The notes beneath the pieces were generated by a model, which worked only from the letters and a program-made list of their open reading frames with translations, made no database searches and was not told where the DNA came from. From positions 186,001 through 250,000 of the forward strand of contig JADJYE010000002.1 in NCBI GenBank assembly GCA_016719945.1: 64,000 nt of DNA, given 5' to 3'. This document shows, piece after piece, positions 32,123 through 40,918 of this stretch (the stretch's first letter is position 1; each line of letters opens with the position of its first letter). This DNA comes from Polyangiaceae bacterium. GTDB lineage: Bacteria; Myxococcota_A; Polyangia; Polyangiales; Polyangiaceae. The translations under genes were made by a program, and so were the position numbers.

Positions 32123-33742
32123 ATGCGCCTATCCCACCGAGCCCTGGCGCTCGCTGCGTTCGCCCTCTCCGCGTGGGGCGCGCCTGCGTGCAAGAGCAAG
32201 GACGAGGGCGGACCCTCGAAGGACGGCATCTTCGCGCTGGGAGACGCCCCCGCGCTCTCGAAGGCCGAAGGCCAGGAAGAGATCCCCGAGACGCCCGAGA
32301 CGACGCCGGTCGCTGGCGGACCCAAGCTCGGCGCCGTCGAGTTCGTCGCGCCGATCTTCGAGAAGCCGGACCGACGGTCGGAGAAGGTCGGCTACCTCCG
32401 CGCGGGCGGCACGCTGACCCGGGGCGAGAAGCCCGTGAAGACCGATGACTGCGCCGGCGGCTGGTACCGCGTGCTGCCGACGGGCTTCGTCTGTGCGACG
32501 AACGAGGCGACCACCAACCTCGAGCACCCGATCATCCGCGCGCTCACGCTGCGGCCGAACGTCGACGAGCCGATGCCCTACCCGTACGCGTTCGTCCGCG
32601 CGATCGCGCCGAACTACTACCGCGTGCCGACGAAGGCGGAGCAGCTCCAATACGAGATGTCGCTCGACCGCCACCTGCGGAGCTACTCGCGCCTGCACGA
32701 CAAGTGGAACACGCTCGAGCTCGGCTCGAACGACCTCGACACGGACGCCGAGGGCAACGTCATCGGCGTGTTGCCGGACGAGCCGCCGGTCTTCGACGCG
32801 AACGCCTTCTATGGGGGCAACGGCAGCGACGCGATCCCCTGGTACTTCGAGGGAGGCCGGAAGATCCCCAACATCGCGAGCTTCAAGGTGCCCGACTACG
32901 CGGTCATCACCAACCGCGTGCCGCGCAAGGCGATGCTCGCGCTGATCGGCACCTTCGTCGGCCCCAACGATCGGCGCTTCGCGGTCACCACGGACGCGCG
33001 CCTCGTCCCCACCAGCAAGCTGAAGCCCGATCGTGGCTCGACCTTCCACGGCGTGAACCTCAAGAAGGGCTGGCAGCTGCCCGTCGCCTTCGTCAAACGC
33101 GATGGCGCGTACGCGTACGACGCTTCGAAGGGTGGCATGGAGAAGAAGGAGAAGCTGCACCGGCTCGACCCCGTGCAGCTCACCGGGCGCTCGAAGCACC
33201 TCGGGGGAAACCGCCTGGTCGAGTCGATCGACGGCAGCTGGTACAAGGAGAGCGACGTCGCCATCGCGGCGAAGCCGAGCAAGCTGCCCGCGTTCGCCAA
33301 GGGCCAGAAGAAATGGATCGACATCTCGATCCAGTCGCAAACGCTGGTGCTCTACGAGGGGAACCGCGCCATCTACGCGACCGCGGTCTCGACGGGGCGC
33401 GACGGCCTGGGTGACCCGAAGAAGACGCTCTCGACGCCGACGGGCACGTTCGAGATCCGCGAAAAGCACGTGACGGCGACGATGGACGCGAACGAGGTCG
33501 ACAATAAATTCGAGCTCCGCGACGTGCCGTGGGTCCAGTACTTCAAGGGTGGGTACGCGCTGCACGCGGCGCCCTGGCACGAAGACTATGGCCGGCCTCG
33601 CAGCCACGGCTGCATCAACCTCTCGCCCATCGACGCGCGCCGACTGTTCCTCTTCACGACGCCCAACCTGCCCGCCGATTGGCACGGGGTGAACGTGTCG
33701 AAGAGCACCGACGAAGGCACGATGGTCCACATTCACCCCTGA
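32123..33742 (+). CDS. L,D-transpeptidase (YkuD) lipoprotein
   Basis: 539-residue lipoprotein that would cross-link or anchor to peptidoglycan in the periplasm. The signal ends in WGAPACKSK. The C-terminal YkuD domain shows IDISIQSQTLVLYEGNRA, STPTGTFEIREKH, LHAAPWHEDYG and the catalytic SHGCINLSPIDARRLF with Cys nucleophile and His pair. An N-terminal SH3-like segment (KVGYLRAGGTLTRGEKPV, GWYRVLPTGFVC) and a middle region of unknown fold precede it. The ATG at 32123 starts the signal peptide; a codon at 32087 is in frame but not preceded by one. It is preceded by the DUF6484-like gene on the same strand. Confidence 0.9.
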   Translation: MRLSHRALALAAFALSAWGAPACKSKDEGGPSKDGIFALGDAPALSKAEGQEEIPETPETTPVAGGPKLGAVEFVAPIFEKPDRRSEKVGYLRAGGTLTRGEKPVKTDDCAGGWYRVLPTGFVCATNEATTNLEHPIIRALTLRPNVDEPMPYPYAFVRAIAPNYYRVPTKAEQLQYEMSLDRHLRSYSRLHDKWNTLELGSNDLDTDAEGNVIGVLPDEPPVFDANAFYGGNGSDAIPWYFEGGRKIPNIASFKVPDYAVITNRVPRKAMLALIGTFVGPNDRRFAVTTDARLVPTSKLKPDRGSTFHGVNLKKGWQLPVAFVKRDGAYAYDASKGGMEKKEKLHRLDPVQLTGRSKHLGGNRLVESIDGSWYKESDVAIAAKPSKLPAFAKGQKKWIDISIQSQTLVLYEGNRAIYATAVSTGRDGLGDPKKTLSTPTGTFEIREKHVTATMDANEVDNKFELRDVPWVQYFKGGYALHAAPWHEDYGRPRSHGCINLSPIDARRLFLFTTPNLPADWHGVNVSKSTDEGTMVHIHP

Positions 33743-33789
33743 GACCGGGCCGCTTCCTGCGGCGCGTGGGCCGTAGTAAACGCCCCCCG

Positions 33790-34320
33790 ATGCACCGTCG
33801 GATCCTCGAACGCGCCGCCCTCGCCTGTGCGTCGCTCGCCGCTCTCGGCGGTCTCGTCGGCGCCGGCTGCGGCGGCACGGTCGTCTTCGACGCGCCCGAT
33901 CCGAAGGCGTGTGGTCTCGGCCACGGCTGCCCGATGGCGGGCTGCGCGTGCGGCGACGGCTCGGTCATCCTCGACACCACCTGCGAGCTCGGCGAGTGCC
34001 TTCCCCTCGAGAAGGTCTGCGCGGACCGCTGCGAGGCGTTCGAGGGCGCGGTCGTCGCGTTCGGCACGCCCGACGACGTGGTGCCGATCCCGAACTGCGA
34101 CACGTTCTGCTCTCGCGTGCTGGTCAACGGCTGTGAGCTCGGCTGCGAGACGCTCTTCAGCGAGTGTGTCCCGCCGACCACGTGCGACCAAGCGGCGGCC
34201 TCGTTCTGGCAGTGCGTGACGGAGGAGGCGGTCCTCTCGTGCGTCGACAACGCCGTGCGCGTCGAGCGCTGCGACGCGACCGCGCTCGGGCTCTGCCAAG
34301 ACGATCAAGCGGGCGAGTGA
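33790..34320 (+). CDS. Hypothetical Cys-rich lipoprotein
   Basis: 176-residue exported protein. The signal (ALACASLAALGGLVGAGC) has a lipobox, and the mature part carries 18 further cysteines, many in closely spaced groups (CGLGHGCPMAGCACGDG, CADRCEAF, CDTFCSRV, CELGCETLF). Such a load implies multiple disulfides in the periplasm or on the surface. No family is recognised and no metal-site pattern is definite. The ATG at 33790 is 47 bases after the transpeptidase stop, so co-transcription is possible. It converges on the NTF2-like gene 12 bases downstream. Confidence 0.65.
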   Translation: MHRRILERAALACASLAALGGLVGAGCGGTVVFDAPDPKACGLGHGCPMAGCACGDGSVILDTTCELGECLPLEKVCADRCEAFEGAVVAFGTPDDVVPIPNCDTFCSRVLVNGCELGCETLFSECVPPTTCDQAAASFWQCVTEEAVLSCVDNAVRVERCDATALGLCQDDQAGE

Positions 34321-34332
34321 CCCCGCTCTGGC

Positions 34333-34740
34333 TCAGTTGAGCGCTGAGGGGTCCGCATCGTCGTTCGAGTCGGCGTCGGTCGAGCACGGGCCAGCCTGGT
34401 GGTGGACCATGCGCCAGCTGCCGTCTTCGCGGGTGAACACGTTGGTCGCGACGAGGCGCGCTCCGCCCACCTCCTCGAGGCACACGACGAACGCGGTGTC
34501 TCCCATGAGGTGAGCCGTCGGGCTCGAGAAGGAGACCTTCGGCGCGCGAGGGTTCGCGAAGATGTCCCTGAAGCTGCGGAGCACGCGGGCGCGGCCATAG
34601 AGCGGCGCCCACCCAGGGTGGACGCAGGCGACCGAGGCGCTCGACGACCAGAGTACGCCGAGCGCAGGGAGGTCCCGCGCGGCGAACGCCCTGTAGAAGG
34701 ACGCGTTGGCCTCGAGCAGGTCGTCGTCAGCCGCTGCCAC
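34333..34740 (-). CDS. NTF2/SnoaL-like domain protein (DUF4440 type)
   Basis: 135-residue cytoplasmic protein with the NTF2-like cone fold pattern: LLEANASFYRAFAARDLPAL, VACVHPGWAPLYGRARVL, AFVVCLEEVGGARLVATNVF and WRMVHHQAGPC. HPGW and HHQA are the usual positions of small-molecule pocket residues in SnoaL/DUF4440 proteins. These proteins may be isomerases, hydrolases or ligand binders; the activity here cannot be assigned. The C-terminal tail is Asp/Ser-rich. It lies 42 bases downstream of the lipoprotein gene on the same strand, so it may be the last gene of that operon. Confidence 0.8.
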   Translation of the reverse strand: MAAADDDLLEANASFYRAFAARDLPALGVLWSSSASVACVHPGWAPLYGRARVLRSFRDIFANPRAPKVSFSSPTAHLMGDTAFVVCLEEVGGARLVATNVFTREDGSWRMVHHQAGPCSTDADSNDDADPSALN

Positions 34741-34782
34741 CGGAGGATCGTGGAGGCGCCGCGCCGCGCAGGCAAGCCCGTC

Positions 34783-36282
34783 TCAAAGCTCCAGACCCGC
34801 CACGAACACGTCTTGGCCCGAGCTCTGGGGGAGGAGCGCGCCTCCGAAGCACCAGCTGCCGTCGTACGAGCCGGTCGCGACGAGCTGGGCTCCGCCGGCC
34901 GAGATAGCGCCGAGGACGTCGCCAGTGCCGCCCCCGTACGACTCCGCCCACAACCATTGGTCTACGGGGACCCCCAGCTCGAACGCCCCGATGATCAGGT
35001 CGAGCTGACCCGCCGACGAGAACGCCTCACCCCCGAACGTGATCGCGCCGGGGAACGAGCCGCCCACCACCACCGTGTCGCTGGCGACGTCGACGTCGAT
35101 CGGGGCGGCCTTCTCGAGGCCGGCGAGCGGGCGGACGAAGGTGACGGCGTTGGCCGCACCGAGCCCGAAGACGAAGCCGGTCTCGGGGGGCACGGGGTTG
35201 CTGCCGATCATGGCCGCGGCGTCCGACGTGAAGCCAGCCACGACCAGGCGACCGGCGCTCGCCCCCGCGATGGACCTACCGCCGGCGTTCGGGACGACCG
35301 GCGCCGCGCTGGCGTGGGCGCCGTCGTCGGGCTCGAGGCGCACGACGAACATTCCCGAGCCGGCGACCTCGCCCCCTCCCAGGTCGAGGCCGCCCTCTTG
35401 TCGACCGGTCACGACCACGCGACCGGTGCTGTCGAACGCGACAGCGTTCGCGACGGCGTCCGTCGTCGCCGAAGAGCCGAACGTCTTCAGCCACCGCTCG
35501 CCGCCCGAGTCATAGACGGCGACGTAGACGTTCCTCCCCAGTCCGAGGCTGGTGTGGGGGGCGCCGTCGAAGGTGACCGTCCCTCTGAAGGCGCCGACGA
35601 CGGCGACGTCGCCGCTGGCATTGACCGCGATCCCGTGGACCTCCACCGAGGCGCCCACCGGAGCCTGATAGAGGTAGGTGTCGAGCTCTGCCCCTGTCAG
35701 GTTGAAGCCGCGGACGAGCACGCCCGTCGGCATCGCGCCGGTGCTCTCGGGTGATGCCGTCCCGTAGCTCGCGGCGACGAAGGTCTGCCCCGCGGTCGCC
35801 GCGACGACCGGGTCGGAGCTGCCGACGAGGCTGACTCCGAACTGGGTTGCCCCCAGCTCGTCGACGCTCACCACGTAGACGCCGCCGCCGGTGAGAGGGC
35901 TCCCGAAGAGCGTCGTGTTGGCGCCGAGCTGGCCCACCACAGCCGCCCGGCCCGCGGTCGCGGCGATATCCATCCCCACGTCGAAGCCGGAGGAGCCGCT
36001 CCCCGCCGCCGCGAGCACCTCGGGGAGATCGCCCTGGACACACCCGCCGCCCATTCCCCCGTCCCCACCCATACCCCCGCCGCCGGCCTCCGCGCCCCCG
36101 CCTCCCGTGGCGGTGGCGCCGCCGTTCGCGCCCGCGCCCCCGCCGCCGTTCGCGCCCGCGCCGCCGCCGCCCGCGCTCGGTGATCCGCCGCTGTTTTCGT
36201 TCGAAAGCTCCTCGATGCCGAGCACGAGGTTGCACCCACTCCCGACCCACAGCGCGAAGAAGGCGGCTGCCGCGCGTCCCAT
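34783..36282 (-). CDS. Lipoprotein with repeat beta-propeller-like domain (SBBP type)
   Basis: 499-residue surface lipoprotein. The signal AAAAFFALWVGSGC is followed by a long Gly/Ala linker (GGGGAGANGGGGAGANGG and similar, to residue 80). The body is built from repeats such as VYVVSVDELGATQFGVSL, VYVAVYDSGGERWLKTFG, MFVVRLEPDDGAHAS and DLIIGAFELGVPVDQWLW, with matching VAVVGAFRGTVTFDG and VVVGGSFPGAITFGG units, as in SBBP beta-propeller proteins. No catalytic residues are seen. The ATG at 36282 shares its base with the preceding gene's TAA, so it is translationally coupled to the TPR gene and probably belongs to the kinase operon. Confidence 0.75.
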   Translation of the reverse strand: MGRAAAAFFALWVGSGCNLVLGIEELSNENSGGSPSAGGGGAGANGGGGAGANGGATATGGGGAEAGGGGMGGDGGMGGGCVQGDLPEVLAAAGSGSSGFDVGMDIAATAGRAAVVGQLGANTTLFGSPLTGGGVYVVSVDELGATQFGVSLVGSSDPVVAATAGQTFVAASYGTASPESTGAMPTGVLVRGFNLTGAELDTYLYQAPVGASVEVHGIAVNASGDVAVVGAFRGTVTFDGAPHTSLGLGRNVYVAVYDSGGERWLKTFGSSATTDAVANAVAFDSTGRVVVTGRQEGGLDLGGGEVAGSGMFVVRLEPDDGAHASAAPVVPNAGGRSIAGASAGRLVVAGFTSDAAAMIGSNPVPPETGFVFGLGAANAVTFVRPLAGLEKAAPIDVDVASDTVVVGGSFPGAITFGGEAFSSAGQLDLIIGAFELGVPVDQWLWAESYGGGTGDVLGAISAGGAQLVATGSYDGSWCFGGALLPQSSGQDVFVAGLEL

Positions 36283-37262
36283 TAGAACCTCCCTCGGATC
36301 GCAATGGCGGCGCCCTCGGGGCCGACCGACGGGATGAAGCGCAGGCTCGCGGCGCCGGTCTCCGTCGGGGAGGGCGCCGTGAGCCAGAGGATGGGCGCGG
36401 CGACGATCGCCGCGCCTCCCACGACGAAGCCGACGGTCGAGCCGTTGGCCAGCTTCTCGGCCTTCGCCCCCTCGGCGATGGCGGCGTCGCTGCATTGGGT
36501 GACGACCTCGCCGTCACAGCCCGCGAGGGCGTCATCCCACCTGGAGCCCGCGAGCAGCCCTAGGCCGATGCCGGCGCCGATGGCGCCGAGCCCCACGGCG
36601 CCCACGACGATCGCGGCGATCTTCTGCCCTGACAGCGAGCCCGCGCCGCCGTTCGCGGCGCCAAGGTTGGGGACGGTCACGACGATCGTGCCCCCTTCGA
36701 CGGATTGGATCGATTGCCGGAAGGCGGCGCGCTTGGGCGCCGTGACCACCACCACGTGGGGGCCGGGGTCGACGGCGAGCGGCGCGCCGAGCTCGGAGCT
36801 TGCCACGAGCTCGTCGTCGCGCTTCACCTGGAGACCGGCGAGCTTCGAGACCTCGGGCGGGACGTTGATCGTGAGCCAGGGGACGCGCGGCTTGAGCGCG
36901 CCCGCGCGTAGGCTGGCTTGGCCCTCACGGTCGGCTCGGCCTGCGGCCTTCGCCTCCGCGCTCACCTCGAGGTAGAGGCGCAAGGCGCTCCCCAGCCGGC
37001 CGGCGCCCTCGTGACACTCCGCGAGGCGGTACTTCGTGCCCATCCCCGGGTCGAGCCGCTGGCTCTCGGCGAAGCGCGGGCACGCCTCGGCGTAGCTCTT
37101 CTGCTCCAGCAGGGTCATGCCCTCGTCGAACAGGCGCTGCGCCTGGTCGATCTCGGCCTGCGTCGGCGCGCCGAGGCCAGCGCCCGCTGACGCGAGGACA
37201 GCCAGGAACGCGCCGCCACTGAGGGCGGCGCGCGCGCGCAGTCGAATCGAGGGGCTCGTCAC
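36282..37262 (-). CDS. TPR and two-helix exported protein
   Basis: 326-residue protein: a signal peptide ending in SAGAGLGA, TPR-like helices (AQRLFDEGMTLLEQKSYAEA and AECHEGAGRLGSALRLYLEV), a small PEGA-like beta domain (PWLTINVPPEVSKLAGLQV, GPHVVVVTAPKRA), then two hydrophobic helices (IAAIVVGAVGLGAIGAGIGL and VGFVVGGAAIVAAPILWL). It resembles the TPR protein at 19.2 kb in layout. The GTG at 37262 is chosen because the kinase stop lies 17 bases upstream. Its TAA overlaps the lipoprotein start by one base. It is likely a periplasmic partner of the kinase, by context. Confidence 0.75.
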   Translation of the reverse strand: MTSPSIRLRARAALSGGAFLAVLASAGAGLGAPTQAEIDQAQRLFDEGMTLLEQKSYAEACPRFAESQRLDPGMGTKYRLAECHEGAGRLGSALRLYLEVSAEAKAAGRADREGQASLRAGALKPRVPWLTINVPPEVSKLAGLQVKRDDELVASSELGAPLAVDPGPHVVVVTAPKRAAFRQSIQSVEGGTIVVTVPNLGAANGGAGSLSGQKIAAIVVGAVGLGAIGAGIGLGLLAGSRWDDALAGCDGEVVTQCSDAAIAEGAKAEKLANGSTVGFVVGGAAIVAAPILWLTAPSPTETGAASLRFIPSVGPEGAAIAIRGRF

Positions 37263-37279
37263 CGCGAGCCATCCTACCC

Positions 37280-38698
37280 CTACTTCCGGTCGTTGCCGAA
37301 CGCGTCCGGGGGGCGCATCGGAGGGATCACGGGGATGAAGGGGGGCGGCGGTGGCGGTGGCGTCCCCGTGCCTCGGACGGTGGCGCTGGGCGTCGGGGCC
37401 GACGAGGCGGAGGCGCTCGCCGAGGACGAGACGAGGGCCGAGCTCGCGCTCGACGGGGTGGGGGGGGCCGACGAGGTCGACACCGTCGGCGGCTCTGCGA
37501 CGCTCGAGGCCGCGACGGCGCTCTCGGCGGGCGCGCTCAGCGGAGGCGCCGCGGTCCGCTTGCCGTGGGTGCTCTTCGGGGTGCCGCGCGTCAGCGCGAA
37601 CGCACCGGCGCCCGCGGCGCCGAGCGCGGCGAGCGCGAGGCCGACGAAGACGAGCCGCTTCGAAGACGCCTTCGGCGGCGCCTTGTCGGGGACGCCTGCC
37701 CAGTTGGCGGTGTGCGCCGTGTTGTGAGCCGCCGTCGACGCCGCCGGGCTGACCTGAGGGGGGACCGAGGGCGGCGGCGCCGAGGGCGACGAAGCTCGCT
37801 GCATCGTCACGTTGAAGGACGGCGCGACGGAGGGTGAGCTGAACGGCCTCAGCGCGAAGACGAGCTCGGCGATCGACTCGTAGCGCTCGCTCGCCTTCTT
37901 CTCGAGGCACTTGAGGATGATCGCCTCGAAGGCCGGGGAGAGCTCGGGCGCGATCGAGCGAGGAGGCCTCGGCGGGTCGGCGATCACGGCAGCGCAGATC
38001 GCGGTGACCGACCCGCCCGAGAACGGAAGCTCCCCGGTCGTCAGCTCGTACAAGATGGCGCCGAGGGACCAGATGTCGCTGCGCCCGTCCACCGAGCTCG
38101 CGCCGCGCATCTGCTCGGGTGACATGTACAGCGGGGTTCCCAGCAGCGACTCACCGCCGGTGATGTCACCGCCCCCTTCGGGCGTGCGCACCTTCGCGAT
38201 GCCGAAATCGAGGACCTTCACCAGCGGCGCTCCGCTCGCGCCCCGCGTCAGGAAGAGGTTCGCCGGCTTCAGGTCGCGGTGCACGATGCCTTGTCGGTGC
38301 GCCTCGCCGATGGCCTCGCATGCCTGCAGCAGATAGCGGGTCGCCTCGTCCGCGGGGAGTCGGCGGCGGCTCGCGAGCAGCGCCTTCAGGTCAGTCCCCT
38401 CGAGGTACTCCATCACGAGATAGGGGGCTCCGCTCGGGAGCCGGCCCATGTCGTGGACTCGCGCCACATGCTGGCTCTTCAGGCGAGCCGCCGAGCGGGC
38501 CTCCCGCAAAAACCGCTCGATCGCCTCGGGGTGGCTCGCGAGCTGTGGCCGCAAGATCTTGAGCGCGCGCCGCTCGTCGAGGTCGACGTGCATCGCCGCG
38601 ACGACGACGCCCATCGCGCCCATGCCCAGGACGCGCTCGACGCGATACTTGGACGCGACGATGTCGCCCGTGTGGATCGCGAGGTCGGCGGTGCTCAT
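37280..38698 (-). CDS. Hanks-type Ser/Thr protein kinase with one membrane helix
   Basis: 472-residue kinase. The N-terminal catalytic domain (about 14-280) has VLGMGAMGVVVAAM, RALKILRPQ, IVHRDLKPANLF, VLDFGIAKV and MSPEQM, all intact. A Pro/Ser-rich juxtamembrane linker leads to one membrane helix (RLVFVGLALAALGAAGAGAFAL) and an Ala/Ser/Pro-rich tail ending PPPPPPFIPVIPPM. No sensor fold is evident in the tail. The ATG at 38698 is preferred over an in-frame codon at 38719. The gene leads a probable operon with the TPR protein (17-base gap) and the SBBP lipoprotein. Confidence 0.9.
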   Translation of the reverse strand: MSTADLAIHTGDIVASKYRVERVLGMGAMGVVVAAMHVDLDERRALKILRPQLASHPEAIERFLREARSAARLKSQHVARVHDMGRLPSGAPYLVMEYLEGTDLKALLASRRRLPADEATRYLLQACEAIGEAHRQGIVHRDLKPANLFLTRGASGAPLVKVLDFGIAKVRTPEGGGDITGGESLLGTPLYMSPEQMRGASSVDGRSDIWSLGAILYELTTGELPFSGGSVTAICAAVIADPPRPPRSIAPELSPAFEAIILKCLEKKASERYESIAELVFALRPFSSPSVAPSFNVTMQRASSPSAPPPSVPPQVSPAASTAAHNTAHTANWAGVPDKAPPKASSKRLVFVGLALAALGAAGAGAFALTRGTPKSTHGKRTAAPPLSAPAESAVAASSVAEPPTVSTSSAPPTPSSASSALVSSSASASASSAPTPSATVRGTGTPPPPPPPFIPVIPPMRPPDAFGNDRK

Positions 38699-38738
38699 GG
38701 AGCGCCCACCATCGTACATCGCCCGCCCGATGCGGGTA

Positions 38739-39389
38739 TCACCTCGGACCCGCTTGCGTCGCCAACAGCAGCTGGGAAAAAAAGTACAGCGGCAGGCCCC
38801 AGGCCCGGTTCACGAAGCCCCTCGCCACGAAACGGTCGCGCGCGACCGAGAGATCGGAGAGGTAGAAGCCGACGGACCCCAACAGCAGGGCCCACTCGCC
38901 GTGGCGCTGGGCCGTGCCCACCGCGAGCGCGATTATCGACGTGATCACCACGACGTAGGCGACCACCGGGCCGCGCATCGGGCGCTCCACGTGAGGCCAC
39001 AGCCAGCGCAGGATCGGGGCGGCGACCGCCGCGAGGACGAGGGCGGCCACGCCGACCGCCGTCACGTCCACGCCGCGCACGACGAACGCCACGCCGTACG
39101 CGACGTGCCCCGCGAGGAACGAGACCAAGCCACCGAGGAACGCCCGCTTGTCTCGCGGGATGAGCAGCACGTCTCCCCCGGCCGCGAGCAGCAACCCCGT
39201 GAGCAACACCTGGCCGAACGACGACTCGAGCGCGCCGGCCGCCAGGCCGGTCAACACGAACACCCCGGCCGCGGCCGGCTTCACCAGCCACTCCACGCGG
39301 TGCCAGCGATCTCCGCCCCGCACCACCGCGAGCAGCGCGACGACGAGGGCCACCATGACGAGCCAGGGCGCGAGTGTCATCGCCCTCAT
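38739..39389 (-). CDS. YhhN-family membrane protein (lysoplasmalogenase-like)
   Basis: 216-residue membrane protein with about eight helices and the YhhN signature: RVEWLVKPAAAGVFVL, GDVLLIPRDKRAFLGGLVSF, FLAGHVAYGVAF and FYLSDLSVARDRFV, with the conserved D residues (GDVLL and SDLSVA) that are catalytic in TMEM86B-type lysoplasmalogenases. Those enzymes release a fatty aldehyde from lysoplasmalogen. Activity here is inferred from family. The ATG overlaps the upstream FGGY kinase stop (ATGA), so it is the last gene in a tight three-gene operon. Confidence 0.85.
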   Translation of the reverse strand: MRAMTLAPWLVMVALVVALLAVVRGGDRWHRVEWLVKPAAAGVFVLTGLAAGALESSFGQVLLTGLLLAAGGDVLLIPRDKRAFLGGLVSFLAGHVAYGVAFVVRGVDVTAVGVAALVLAAVAAPILRWLWPHVERPMRGPVVAYVVVITSIIALAVGTAQRHGEWALLLGSVGFYLSDLSVARDRFVARGFVNRAWGLPLYFFSQLLLATQAGPR

Positions 39390-40918
39390 GCCCGAGCGAG
39401 AGCGCGCAGGGTGCCCTCGAGCGCGGCGTAGAGGCCGCGATAGACGCCCTCGTACAGCGCGTCGTAGCGGGCGACCTCCTCCGGCAGCCCGCGCTCGGCG
39501 TGCGCCGTGACGCGGGCCATGCGCGAGGCGGCCTGCTCGACGGAGTCGCCGGTCACGTGCGCAGACGCGAGGATCGCGGCGCCGAGCGCCGTCGTCTCGT
39601 CGACCTCGCTGCGCCGCAGCGGGCGGCCGGTCGCGGCCGCGAACAGCCCGAGCAAGAAGTCGCTCCGCATCGCCCCCCCGACGGCGATCACATCCGTGAT
39701 CGGGCCGGTCTCGCGCTCGATCAGCTCGAGCACGAGCCGCTGCTCGAGCGCGAGCCCCTCGCAGATCGCCCGATAGAGGTGCTCTGGGCCGTGATCGGGC
39801 CGCAGGCCGATGATGGCCCCGCTCGCGTCGTCGCTCCAATGGGGGCTCATCACGCCGGCCCAATAAGGCAGCACCAGCAGACCGTTCGCGCCTGCCGGGA
39901 GGCCTCGCGCCTTATGCTCGAGGTCCGCCAGCGTGCGCGTCCGCGCGCTGGTGCGCTCGAAGCGGCCTTCGCCCAGCACTCGGTCGGCGAGCCAATCGAG
40001 CGTGAGCGTGCCGCCCTTCAGGTCCGACTCGTAGAGGAAGGTCCCGGGGGCGGCGCCGATCAACGTCCGGTAGGCGCGAGAGAACCTGAAGGTTCGTCCC
40101 GTCACGCCCGCGACCACGGCGGTCCCCACGTTGAGGTACGCGGCGCCGTCACGGAGGGCGCCCGCTCCGAGCGCGGCGGCCTGCCCGTCACCCGCGCCCG
40201 CGACGACCACGACGCCCGGGTCGAGCCCGAGCCGGGCCGACGCCGCGGCGTCGACGACGCCGAGCGCGGAGCCTGGAGGCGCGAGCCCGCACAGGCTCTC
40301 GTCGTCGACGAGCGCGGCCCGGCACAGCTGCTCTTGCCACGCGCCCGTGCGCGGGTCGATGAGGCCGAGCGGATCGGCCGCGGCGGTCGAGGTCACGAAG
40401 CGACCGGTCAGCGCGTGCACGACCAACGCATGCACGTCGACGAGCCTCTTCGGCGCTGCCCGGATCGAAGGGCAGAGCCGCGAGAGCAGCATGCGGATCT
40501 TGTAGAGAGACGGCGTCGTGCAGGGGACCTTGCCCGACAGCTCGTGGATGCGCTCGGCCCCGAGCTGCCGCGACACCTCGAGGACCTCCGGCGTCGAGCG
40601 CGAGTCCATCCACACGATCGCGGGGGCGAGCGGCGCGCCGTCGGGCGCCACGAACGCGAACGTCTCGCGTTGATGGGCGATCGAGATCCCCCGGACCGCG
40701 GTGCGCTCTGGGGGCGCGAGGCGGGCGAGCGCCTCCGCGAGGCAGCAGAGTGCGGCCTCCCGGATCAGGGCAACGTCCTGCTCCCACGCGCCCGGAGAGG
40801 GGTTCGAGAGCGGAAAAGTCGCGCGGCCCTCCGAGACGACCTGCCCCTCGGCGTCCACGATCAAGGCCTTGGCCGCCGTCGTGCTCACGTCGAGGCCGGC
40901 GACCAGCGGGCCTCTCAC
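39386..40918 (-). CDS. FGGY-family carbohydrate/polyol kinase
   Basis: 510-residue kinase of the FGGY family. Visible: phosphate-binding AGLDVSTTAAKALIVD at the N-terminus, AIVWMDSRS, VAGAGDGQAAALGAG, LNVGTAVVAGVTG, and a C-terminal DVIAVGGAMRSDFLLGLFA with the family's GG-A-x-S pattern. The family phosphorylates xylulose, glycerol, gluconate and other polyols; the pattern here is closest to the xylulokinase group but cannot fix the substrate. The GTG at 40918 overlaps the GpsA-like stop, and its stop overlaps the YhhN start. Sharing an operon with those genes suggests glycerol or ether-lipid chemistry. Confidence 0.85.
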   Translation of the reverse strand: MRGPLVAGLDVSTTAAKALIVDAEGQVVSEGRATFPLSNPSPGAWEQDVALIREAALCCLAEALARLAPPERTAVRGISIAHQRETFAFVAPDGAPLAPAIVWMDSRSTPEVLEVSRQLGAERIHELSGKVPCTTPSLYKIRMLLSRLCPSIRAAPKRLVDVHALVVHALTGRFVTSTAAADPLGLIDPRTGAWQEQLCRAALVDDESLCGLAPPGSALGVVDAAASARLGLDPGVVVVAGAGDGQAAALGAGALRDGAAYLNVGTAVVAGVTGRTFRFSRAYRTLIGAAPGTFLYESDLKGGTLTLDWLADRVLGEGRFERTSARTRTLADLEHKARGLPAGANGLLVLPYWAGVMSPHWSDDASGAIIGLRPDHGPEHLYRAICEGLALEQRLVLELIERETGPITDVIAVGGAMRSDFLLGLFAAATGRPLRRSEVDETTALGAAILASAHVTGDSVEQAASRMARVTAHAERGLPEEVARYDALYEGVYRGLYAALEGTLRALARA

